Of a DNA stretch of 6,147 bases, positions 1 to 5,653 are shown in pieces. The notes beneath the pieces were generated by a model. It worked only from the letters and a program-made list of their open reading frames with translations, was not told where the DNA came from and ran no database searches. How positions within the stretch are numbered: the stretch's first letter is position 1; each line of letters starts with the position of its first letter. The DNA lies in the NCBI GenBank assembly GCA_012514545.1, contig JAAZAC010000096.1, positions 1 to 6,147 on the forward strand. Reading direction: 5' to 3'. The DNA comes from Actinomycetales bacterium. Its GTDB lineage: Bacteria > Actinomycetota > Actinomycetes > Actinomycetales > Cellulomonadaceae. Made by a program: the position numbers and the translations under genes.

Positions 1-871
1 AGCTGAACAGCTCGACCTTGTTGAACTGGTGCACGCGGATGATGCCGCGGGTGTCCTTGCCGTACGAGCCGGCCTCGCGGCGGTAGCAGGTCGACCAGCC
101 CGCGTAGCGGCGGGGCCCGGCGGACAGGTCGAGGATCTCGTCGGCGTGCATGCCGGCGAGCGCGACCTCGCTCGTGCCGACGAGGTAGAGGTCGTCGGCG
201 TCGACCCGGTAGACCTCGTCCGCGTGCGCGCCGAGGAACCCGGTGCCGCGCATGATCTCGGGCTTGACCAGCGTCGGCGTCACCACCGGCGTGAAGCCGG
301 CCTCGATCGCCAGGTGCTGCGCGGCGGTGAGCAGCGCGAGCTCCAGCCGCGCGCCCACGCCGGTGAGGAAGTAGAACCGCGCGCCCGACACCTTGGCGCC
401 GCGCTCGGTGTCGATCGCGCCGAGCAGCTCGCCGAGGTCGAGGTGGTCGCGCACGGCGAAGTCCGGGCCGTACTCGGCCGCCAGGTCGCGCGGGGTGCCG
501 ACGTGCCGGAGCACCACGTAGTCGTCCTCGTCCCCGGCGGGCACGCCGTCGATGACGACGTTGCCCAGCCGCAGGACCGCCTCGTCGAGCTCGGCGGCGG
601 CCGCGTCGGCGTCGGCCTGGGCGGCCTTGACCTCCTCCGCCAGGGTCCTCGCCCGGGCGAGCAGCGCGGCCTTCTCGTCGCCGGTCGCCTTCGCCACGTC
701 GCGCCCGATGCTCTTCTGCTCGGCGCGCAGCGTCTCGAACCGGGTCAGCGACGCCCGGCGCCGCTCGTCGAGGGCGAGCACGGCGTCCACCAGGGACTCG
801 TCCTCACCCCGCAGACGCTGGCTCGCGCGGACGACGTCGGGCTCGGCTCTCAGGAGGCGCAGGTCGATCAC
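1..871 (-). CDS. serS: Seryl-tRNA synthetase, N-terminal two thirds (partial, runs off left edge)
   Basis: Class II aminoacyl-tRNA synthetase that activates serine with ATP and charges tRNA-Ser (and tRNA-Sec where present) in the cytoplasm. The visible 290 residues begin MIDLRLLRAEPDVVRAS, a typical SerRS opening. Residues about 27-100 form the long Ala/Glu/Arg-rich antiparallel coiled-coil arm that binds the tRNA. The catalytic domain follows: GARFYFLTGVGARLE (163-177), LVGTSEVALAG (230-240, the TxE serine-recognition motif) and motif 2, YRREAGSYGKDTRG (263-276), containing the ATP-binding RxE arginine. The family is about 420-430 residues long, so motif 3 and the C-terminus lie left of base 1. 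The start is GTG at 871-869: it gives the canonical N-terminus, and a -10 box lies exactly 6 nt upstream with no spaced Shine-Dalgarno, so a leaderless message is likely. It is transcribed divergently from the lipid kinase. No frameshift is seen. Confidence 0.97.
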   Translation of the reverse strand, partial: MIDLRLLRAEPDVVRASQRLRGEDESLVDAVLALDERRRASLTRFETLRAEQKSIGRDVAKATGDEKAALLARARTLAEEVKAAQADADAAAAELDEAVLRLGNVVIDGVPAGDEDDYVVLRHVGTPRDLAAEYGPDFAVRDHLDLGELLGAIDTERGAKVSGARFYFLTGVGARLELALLTAAQHLAIEAGFTPVVTPTLVKPEIMRGTGFLGAHADEVYRVDADDLYLVGTSEVALAGMHADEILDLSAGPRRYAGWSTCYRREAGSYGKDTRGIIRVHQFNKVELFS

Positions 872-877
872 CCCCCG

Positions 878-883
878 AGGGTA
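878..883 (-). promoter_or_regulatory. Predicted leaderless promoter -10 box of serS
   Basis: The minus strand reads GATACCCT, whose TACCCT fits the actinobacterial TAnnnT -10 consensus. Its last T (878) is at -7 if transcription starts on the G of the GTG start codon (871), which is the usual geometry for leaderless genes. No convincing -35 hexamer is visible 16-19 bp upstream. The only purine run before the start (GGGGGG) directly abuts the GTG and is badly placed for ribosome binding. This is inferred from spacing and not from transcript data. Confidence 0.5.
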
Positions 884-919
884 TCGAGCGCGGAACCGGG
901 GTGTGCCCGGGCGTCGGGG

Positions 920-929
920 ACCGTACGGT
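920..929. repeat. Perfect 10-bp palindrome over the lipid-kinase -10 box
   Basis: ACCGTACGGT is its own reverse complement. It sits in the 64-bp serS/lipid-kinase divergent region and contains the predicted plus-strand -10 box (TACGGT, 924-929). By symmetry it carries the same hexamer on the minus strand (920-925), which would start a serS transcript near 913 with a leader of about 42 nt. It could be an operator half-pair or simply a chance product of high GC; a 10-bp palindrome is short. Confidence 0.4.
924..929 (+). promoter_or_regulatory. Predicted leaderless promoter -10 box of the lipid kinase
   Basis: TACGGT matches TAnnnT and ends at 929, 6 nt before the ATG at 936, so the A of ATG falls at +1. 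The intervening GTCGTC is no ribosome-binding site and no purine-rich Shine-Dalgarno lies upstream. No clear -35 is seen. With a 17-bp spacer, the -35 positions of this promoter and of the serS promoter would coincide (901-906), so the two polymerases would compete for one stretch of DNA. Confidence 0.55.
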
Positions 930-935
930 GTCGTC

Positions 936-2135
936 ATGACCTGGGGCGGATGGGTCGCCGTCGCGGCGGTCCTGGCGGTACTCCTCGCCTCCGGCGCTCT
1001 CCTCCTCGCGCTGCAGAACCGGCGGGCGCTGCGCGGCCGCGGGATCCCGATCCCGCCGGCGATCGGGGCGGCCGGCAGCCGCGGGACGGCGGCGACCGCG
1101 GACGCGGACGCCGCCCACGTGCGCGTCGCGTTCGTCGCCAACCCGACCAAGCCGGGGGTGCCCGAGCTGCGCGACGCCGCCGTGCAGGCGTGCGCGGCCC
1201 GGTACCTGCCGGAGCCGATGTGGTTCGAGACGACGGCGGAGGACCCCGGCATCGGGCAGACCCGCGAGGCCGTGGCGCGCGGCGCGCAGCTGGTGGTCGC
1301 CGTCGGCGGCGACGGCACGGTCCGGGCGGTCGCGGAGGGTCTCGTCGGCACCGACGTGCCGATGGCGCTCATCCCGCAGGGGACGGGCAACCTCCTCGCG
1401 CGCAACCTCGACCTGCCGCTCGGCGAGCTCGACGAGCTGCTGCGGATCGCGCTCACCGGCGAGGACCGGCCGATCGACGTGGGCTGGCTGACCGTGGTGC
1501 GGGACGAGTCGGACGTGGCCGACCCGGTCGCCGAGGCCGACCCGGCCGCCGATGTGCCTCAGGAGACGCCGCCCGACGCCGACCGGCCCGCGCGCGACCA
1601 CATCTTCCTCGTCATCGCGGGCGTCGGGTTCGACGCGGCGATGGTCGCCGACGCCGACGAGGAGCTGAAGGCGAAGGTCGGCTGGATCGCCTACTTCGTC
1701 GCGGGCGTCAAGCACCTGCACGCGCGCAGGCTGCGGCTGCAGATGTCGCTCGACGAGTCGCCGTGGTTCAACGTCCGGCTCCGCAGCCTCCTCATCGGCA
1801 ACTGCGGCAAGCTGCCCGGCGGCGTCGTCCTCCTGCCCGACGCCGTGGTCGACGACGGGTGGCTGGACATCGCCGCGATCGACACCCGCGTGGGGCTGCT
1901 CGGCTGGACGCAGCTGTTCGGGGAGGTCGCGCTCCAGCGGTTCGGGGTGCGGACGCGGATGCCGAGCAAGGTCGGCAAGATCGACCACGCGCGGGCCCGC
2001 GAGCTGCGGGTGCGGCTGCGCGAGCCCCAGCAGGTCCAGGTCGACGGCGACATCATCGGCAGCGCGTACGAGATCGCTGCGCGGGTCGAGCCGCGCAGCC
2101 TGCGCGTGCGGGTCGCCGCGCCCGGGCGCGACTGA
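936..2135 (+). CDS. Membrane-anchored lipid kinase of the diacylglycerol kinase (DAGK/YegS/LCB5) family
   Basis: A 399-residue protein predicted to transfer phosphate from ATP to a lipid hydroxyl, most plausibly diacylglycerol to phosphatidic acid at the inner face of the membrane. One hydrophobic segment (about 5-27) is followed by basic NRRALRGRG, which predicts an outside N-terminus and a cytoplasmic kinase domain. The kinase domain shows FVANPTKPG (66-74), the nucleotide-binding GGDGT (124-128), IPQGTGNLLARNL (146-158), GVGFDAAMV (229-237), LPDAVVDDGWLD (299-310) and a C-terminal VDGD (369-372). In DgkB-type enzymes the last motif is usually DGE, so D370 is the likely base and D372 replaces the usual Glu. 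An acidic, Pro/Ala-rich stretch (about 190-222) looks like a flexible insertion. The ATG at 936 is chosen because the family N-terminus and a leaderless -10 box coincide; extending to an ATG at 552 would run through serS. The exact lipid substrate is not determinable. Confidence 0.93.
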   Translation: MTWGGWVAVAAVLAVLLASGALLLALQNRRALRGRGIPIPPAIGAAGSRGTAATADADAAHVRVAFVANPTKPGVPELRDAAVQACAARYLPEPMWFETTAEDPGIGQTREAVARGAQLVVAVGGDGTVRAVAEGLVGTDVPMALIPQGTGNLLARNLDLPLGELDELLRIALTGEDRPIDVGWLTVVRDESDVADPVAEADPAADVPQETPPDADRPARDHIFLVIAGVGFDAAMVADADEELKAKVGWIAYFVAGVKHLHARRLRLQMSLDESPWFNVRLRSLLIGNCGKLPGGVVLLPDAVVDDGWLDIAAIDTRVGLLGWTQLFGEVALQRFGVRTRMPSKVGKIDHARARELRVRLREPQQVQVDGDIIGSAYEIAARVEPRSLRVRVAAPGRD

Positions 2136-2153
2136 CCGGGCGCGACCGCCCGG
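2136..2153. terminator. GC hairpin in the convergent gap after the lipid kinase and pheA
   Basis: Immediately after the TGA of the lipid kinase, CCGGGCG (2136-2142), loop CGAC, CGCCCGG (2147-2153) form a perfect 7-bp stem with a 4-nt loop. It lies 12 bp beyond the pheA stop, so it is read by both converging transcripts and could serve as a bidirectional terminator. There is no T tract on either side, so it is not a canonical intrinsic terminator; actinobacteria often use such U-less hairpins or Rho. The left arm and loop also repeat an 11-bp sequence (2122-2132) from the end of the coding region. Confidence 0.45.
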
Positions 2154-2165
2154 GCCCGGCCGGCG

Positions 2166-3116
2166 TCAGGTCGCGCGGCCCTCGCGGAGGGCGGTCACCC
2201 ACTCGCGCGCGGCGTGGAAGTCGGCGTCGAACGTGCCCGGCCGCAGGTCGCCGTGCGCGTCGCCGACCCGCGGGTACGAGCCGAGGAACCGCACGTGCGG
2301 GCACACCCGGTGCAGGCCCATGAACGCCTCCGCCACGCGCTCCTCCGCGATGTGGCCCTCGACGTCGATGGAGAACGAGTAGCGCCCGAGCGCGTCGCCG
2401 ATCGGCCGCGACTCGATCCGCGAGAGGTTGACCCCGCGCGTGGAGAACTGCTCGAGCATCTCGAGCAGCGCGCCCGCCTTGTTGCTCGGCAGGTGCACGA
2501 CGAGCGTGGTCTTGTCCGCGCCCGTCGGCGGCGCCACCGTGCCGGGTCGGCCGACGAGGACGAACCGCGTCACGGCCCGGGTGCTGTCCGCGACGTCGGT
2601 CGCGAGCACCGCGAGCCGGTAGTGCTCGAGGGCGGCCGGCGGGATGAGCGCCGCGTCGAAGGTCAGCTCCTCCGCGGTGCTCGCGAGCAGCGCGGCGGGG
2701 GCCGTGTTCGACGTCGCCGGCACGTGCACGACGCCGGGCAGGTTGGTCCGCAGCCAGCGGCGGCACTGCGCCCACGCGTGGGGGTGCGCCGAGATCCGGC
2801 GGACGTCCGCCGTCGTCGTGCCGGGGCGGGCGGCGAGCACGAACGAGACGGGCACGACCATCTCGCGCTGGATGACGAGCGGGTCGCCCGTCGCGAGGGT
2901 GTCGAGGACCGCGGTGACGCCGCCCTCGACCGAGTTCTCGATCGCGACGACGGCGTAGTCGGCCTCGCCCGTGCGCACGGCCTCGATCGCGGACACGACG
3001 TCCGCCTGCGGCAGGTACTCCGCCTCGTCGGGGCTGACGACCTGGCGGAGGGCCGCCTCCGTGAACGTGCCGGCAGGCCCGAGGTAGGCGTACCGAGGAC
3101 GCTGCTCGTCGCTCAT
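2166..3116 (-). CDS. pheA: Prephenate dehydratase with C-terminal ACT domain
   Basis: Converts prephenate to phenylpyruvate with loss of water and CO2, the committed step to phenylalanine, in the cytoplasm. The 316-residue protein is a stand-alone dehydratase with no chorismate mutase domain. The catalytic domain (about 8-190) shows YLGPAGTFTEAAL (11-23), VVAIENSVEGGV (56-67), HPHAWAQCRRWL (111-122) and the catalytic TRF motif (183-185). The ACT domain (about 202-283) carries GALL (215-218) and ESRP (235-238), the signature that binds phenylalanine for feedback control, so allosteric inhibition is expected. A 33-residue tail after YPR (281-283) extends beyond the ACT domain. The ATG at 3116-3114 is supported by GGAGGG with a 6-nt spacer. 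It converges on the lipid kinase with a 30-bp gap and diverges from the large membrane protein. No frameshift or missing key residue is seen. Confidence 0.97.
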   Translation of the reverse strand: MSDEQRPRYAYLGPAGTFTEAALRQVVSPDEAEYLPQADVVSAIEAVRTGEADYAVVAIENSVEGGVTAVLDTLATGDPLVIQREMVVPVSFVLAARPGTTTADVRRISAHPHAWAQCRRWLRTNLPGVVHVPATSNTAPAALLASTAEELTFDAALIPPAALEHYRLAVLATDVADSTRAVTRFVLVGRPGTVAPPTGADKTTLVVHLPSNKAGALLEMLEQFSTRGVNLSRIESRPIGDALGRYSFSIDVEGHIAEERVAEAFMGLHRVCPHVRFLGSYPRVGDAHGDLRPGTFDADFHAAREWVTALREGRAT

Positions 3117-3122
3117 GTCGGT

Positions 3123-3128
3123 CCCTCC
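3123..3128 (-). promoter_or_regulatory. Shine-Dalgarno of pheA
   Basis: The minus strand reads GGAGGG, then six bases (ACCGAC), then ATG. This is an ideal ribosome-binding site and fixes the pheA start. It is the only good Shine-Dalgarno among the four starts in the window, so pheA should have a leadered mRNA whereas the others look leaderless. Confidence 0.8.
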
Positions 3129-3194
3129 GTCACGGGTCCTTCACCGCCCCCTGCCCGGCCGCTCACGCGCTCGCCACAGGGCCACCGCCGCACG

Positions 3195-3200
3195 AGCGTA
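3195..3200 (-). promoter_or_regulatory. Candidate -10 box for pheA
   Basis: TACGCT on the minus strand matches TAnnnT and is the only such hexamer I find between the pheA start and the divergent gene. It would place the transcription start near 3188, giving a leader of about 72 nt that contains the GGAGGG. It is the mirror image of the -10 box of the divergent membrane-protein gene, within one inverted repeat. No -35 match is visible. I see no short leader peptide rich in Phe codons in the leader. Confidence 0.4.
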
Positions 3201-3208
3201 GTGCGCCC

Positions 3209-3214
3209 TACGCT
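3209..3214 (+). promoter_or_regulatory. Predicted leaderless promoter -10 box of the large membrane protein
   Basis: TACGCT ends at 3214, exactly 6 nt before the GTG start at 3221, so the G of GTG would be +1. The spacer GGTCGG is not a properly spaced Shine-Dalgarno. This matches the geometry at serS and the lipid kinase and supports GTG 3221 as the start. Confidence 0.55.
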
Positions 3215-3220
3215 GGTCGG

Positions 3221-5653
3221 GTGTCCCCGTCCGCCACGCACGCGCGCCCGCCGCGCCGGCCGGCCCGGGCGGCGCGGGCGGCGGCCGTGGGCCTGGCGGT
3301 GCTCGCGGGGCTCGCCGGGCTGACGCTCGGGGCGGGGCCCGCCGCGGGCGCGGACGGCCCCGGCGACCCCGCGGCCCCGCCGCCGGTGATCCTCGTCGGC
3401 GTGACCGGCCTGCGCTGGGACGACGTGCAGACGCTCTCCACGCCGGCGCTGTGGGACCTGTCCCGGTCGGGCGCCGTCGGGCTCGTCGCCGCGCGGAGCG
3501 TGGCGAGCACCGCGTGCCCGGCCGACGGCTGGCTCGGGGTCAGCGCCGGCGCGCGCCTGGCGGACCTCGACGCCGAGGACGGCTCGTGCCGCACCCTGCG
3601 CACGCCGGCCGAGGGCGCCGCCGTGCCCGGCTGGGACGACTACCTCGTCGCCGCGGCGGACCAGCCCTACGGCGCCCGCCCCGGCCTGCTCGGCGAGGCG
3701 CTCGCGGCCGCCGGCGTCGCCGCGACCGGCATCGGCCCGGGCGCCGGCATCGCGCTCGCCGGGCCCGACGGCGTGCCGGTGGGTCCCGTCGTGCCCCGCC
3801 CGGGCTCCGCGCGCGAGCTCGGCCAGGTCGTCCGCGAGGCGCTGCGGACGTCGTCCCTCGTCGTCGTGGACGCGGGGACGGTCCGCGACACCGGGCACGC
3901 CACGCGCGACCGCGCCGGCTCCACGCCGCCCGAGCCCGGCGAGGACGAGGACACCCCCCTGCTGCCCGGCGACGACGACCAGCGCGACCCGTCCGGCGTC
4001 GACGTCATCGTCGAGCCGACCCGCGCGGAGCAGGTGCGCGCGATCGACGAGCGGCTCGACGCCGTCGTGCGCGCCAACCGCACCACCGGCGCGACGGTCC
4101 TCGTCGTCTCCCTCGCGGACTCGGGCCGCGCCCGCCTGCAGCTCGCCGCGGCGACCGGCCCGGCGCCCGGCGGCGGGGAGTACGCGCGCAGCCTGCTCAC
4201 CTCGGGCTCGACCCAGCAGGCCGGCGTCGTGCAGGCGACGGACGTGACGAGCACCCTGCTGGCCCTGCTCGGCCTCGAGACTCCGGACGCGTCCGCGGGC
4301 GCCCCGCTCGTCCCGACGCGCGGCCCGGACACGGCGACGGCGCGCGTCGCCCGGCTCATCGACATCGCCACCGAGGCGCGCCAGGTGGTGCGCCTGTCCG
4401 GGTCCTACCTCACGCGGCTCGTCGTCGCGCAGGCGTTCCTCTTCGTGGCCGCGGCGATCCTGCTCACGGTGCGGGGCCGCGCCGACCGGCCGTGGCTGCG
4501 CCGCTCGCTGCACGTGCTGCGCGTCGCCGCCCTGGCGCTCGGCGCGGCACCGGTCGCGTCGTTCCTCGCCGGCCTGCTGCCGTGGTGGCGGTCGTCGCCG
4601 ACGCTGTGGTTCTGGGCCCTGGTGCTCGGCTGGACGGCGGTCATCACCGTGGTCGCGCTGTGCGGGCCCTGGCGCCGGCACCTGCTGGGCCCTGCCGGCG
4701 TCGTCGCCGGGATCACCGTGGTCGTGCTCCTCGCGGACGCCGTGACCGGCTCGACGCTGGTCGTCGACGCGCCGATGGGCGCGCACCGGATCCAGGCCGC
4801 GCGCTTCTACGGCATGAGCAACCAGGCGTTCGCGCTCGTCGCGGCCGGCAGCCTCGTCGTCGCGACCGCCGTCGCCCAGGCGCTCGTGGAACGGGGCCGG
4901 CGCGCCCTCGCGACGGCGGCGGTCGCCGGCATCGGGCTCGTCACCACGGTGATCAACGGCACGCCCGGGCTGGGCAGCGACTTCGGCGGGCCGCCGGCGA
5001 TCATCCTCGGGTTCGCCGTGCTCACCCTCGTCGTCAGCGGCCGGCGCGTGCGGTGGCGCACGCTGCTGCTCGTCGTCGCCGTGGCGGCGGCGATCGTCGT
5101 CGGCTTCTCCTGGCTCGACTGGCTGCGCCCGCCCGGGGAGCGCACGCACCTCGGCCGCTTCTTCGCCACCGTCATCGACGGCGGGCTGTGGCAGGTCGTC
5201 GCGCGCAAGGCGAGCGTCCACCTGCGGGTGATCACGTACTGGCGCTACGTCGTCCTGGCCCTCGGCGGCACGCTCATCACCGCGCTCGTGCTGCTCGGGC
5301 CGTGGCCGTGGCGCCGCGGCCGCCGGGCGGCGGCCCCGCTGTCGGGGCTCGAGCGCGCGACGCCGCTGCTCCGCGCGGGCATCGGGGCGGCCGGGCTGGC
5401 GCTCGGCGTCGGCTTCCTCATCAACGACTCCGGGATCGTCGTCCCGGCGACCGGCATCGCCCTCGGGGTGCCGTGCCTCGTCGCGGCCGCCGCGCAGCTC
5501 CGGCTCGCCTACCCCGGGGCCGACCCCCGGGACGGCGACGGCGTGGCGCCGGACGCCGACCGGGCCCCCGATCCCGACGCCGACCCCGCCCCCGCGGCGC
5601 AGGAGCCGGCGGGCGACCTCGTCAGTCCTCGGACCGACGCCGCGCCCGACTGA
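3221..5653 (+). CDS. Large envelope protein: alkaline-phosphatase-like outer domain plus about eleven membrane segments
   Basis: An 810-residue protein of unknown function. After a basic N-terminus, residues 20-44 form a signal peptide or anchor. Residues about 55-390 look extracytoplasmic and resemble a divergent alkaline-phosphatase/sulfatase fold: strand VILVGVTGLRWDD (56-68), STACPADGWLGVSAG (96-110), SSLVVVDAG (211-219), ATVLVVSLAD (291-300) and DVTSTLLALLGL (341-352). Obvious metal-binding Asp/His sets are missing, so catalysis is uncertain. C99 and C123 could form a disulfide. Membrane segments are predicted near 399-417, 430-453, 461-480, 489-507, 533-554, 562-578, 590-606, 612-629, 675-693, 715-733 and 738-760. 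Conserved-looking loops are RFYGMSNQAFALV (528-540) and NGTPGLGSDFGGPPA (579-593), which I recall from other large bacterial membrane proteins of this type. The tail (765-810) is Asp/Pro/Ala-rich. The GTG start is supported by the -10 box 6 nt upstream. Its 3' end overlaps the opposite glycosyltransferase gene, a possible envelope partner. Confidence 0.85.
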   Translation: MSPSATHARPPRRPARAARAAAVGLAVLAGLAGLTLGAGPAAGADGPGDPAAPPPVILVGVTGLRWDDVQTLSTPALWDLSRSGAVGLVAARSVASTACPADGWLGVSAGARLADLDAEDGSCRTLRTPAEGAAVPGWDDYLVAAADQPYGARPGLLGEALAAAGVAATGIGPGAGIALAGPDGVPVGPVVPRPGSARELGQVVREALRTSSLVVVDAGTVRDTGHATRDRAGSTPPEPGEDEDTPLLPGDDDQRDPSGVDVIVEPTRAEQVRAIDERLDAVVRANRTTGATVLVVSLADSGRARLQLAAATGPAPGGGEYARSLLTSGSTQQAGVVQATDVTSTLLALLGLETPDASAGAPLVPTRGPDTATARVARLIDIATEARQVVRLSGSYLTRLVVAQAFLFVAAAILLTVRGRADRPWLRRSLHVLRVAALALGAAPVASFLAGLLPWWRSSPTLWFWALVLGWTAVITVVALCGPWRRHLLGPAGVVAGITVVVLLADAVTGSTLVVDAPMGAHRIQAARFYGMSNQAFALVAAGSLVVATAVAQALVERGRRALATAAVAGIGLVTTVINGTPGLGSDFGGPPAIILGFAVLTLVVSGRRVRWRTLLLVVAVAAAIVVGFSWLDWLRPPGERTHLGRFFATVIDGGLWQVVARKASVHLRVITYWRYVVLALGGTLITALVLLGPWPWRRGRRAAAPLSGLERATPLLRAGIGAAGLALGVGFLINDSGIVVPATGIALGVPCLVAAAAQLRLAYPGADPRDGDGVAPDADRAPDPDADPAPAAQEPAGDLVSPRTDAAPD

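Larger units (their letters stand above)
3195..3214. repeat. Inverted repeat holding two outward-facing -10 boxes (pheA / membrane protein)
   Basis: AGCGTAG (3195-3201) and CTACGCT (3208-3214) are perfect reverse complements separated by 6 bp (TGCGCC). The inner GCGC (3203-3206) is also symmetric, so 18 of 20 positions obey the dyad. Each arm contains TACGCT, one reading toward pheA and one toward the membrane protein. It can be read as back-to-back -10 elements, as an operator for a dimeric regulator of both genes, or both. It is the only conspicuous structure in the 104-bp gap. Confidence 0.55.

Noticed and set aside
552..935. An upstream extension of the lipid kinase to an in-frame ATG at 552
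   Set aside because: It lies antisense within serS, adds a low-complexity Ser/Ala/Arg stretch with no homology, and a promoter-positioned ATG exists at 936.
872..935. A T-box or other riboswitch upstream of serS
   Set aside because: The whole gap is only 64 bp and the predicted transcript starts at the start codon; there is no room for a leader structure and no T-box sequence is visible.
29..2323. A 764-codon open frame on the plus strand spanning serS, the kinase and the end of pheA
   Set aside because: It crosses three recognisable genes in other frames, its translation is Arg/Gly/Ala-rich with no family resemblance, and long spurious frames are expected at this GC content.
3117..3188. 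A Phe-codon leader peptide (attenuator) upstream of pheA
   Set aside because: The leader of about 72 nt contains no short frame with a cluster of Phe codons and no terminator with a T tract; feedback through the ACT domain is sufficient.
3113..5221. A 702-codon open frame antisense to the membrane protein
   Set aside because: The translation is Arg/Asp/Gly/His-rich low complexity, typical of the antisense of a GC3-biased gene, whereas the plus strand shows a signal peptide, membrane segments and motifs.
5519..5600. A DNA repeat array in the Asp/Pro-rich 3' end of the membrane-protein gene
   Set aside because: GACGCCGAC-type words recur irregularly without a constant unit or spacing; this is low-complexity coding sequence and neither a CRISPR nor a tandem array.
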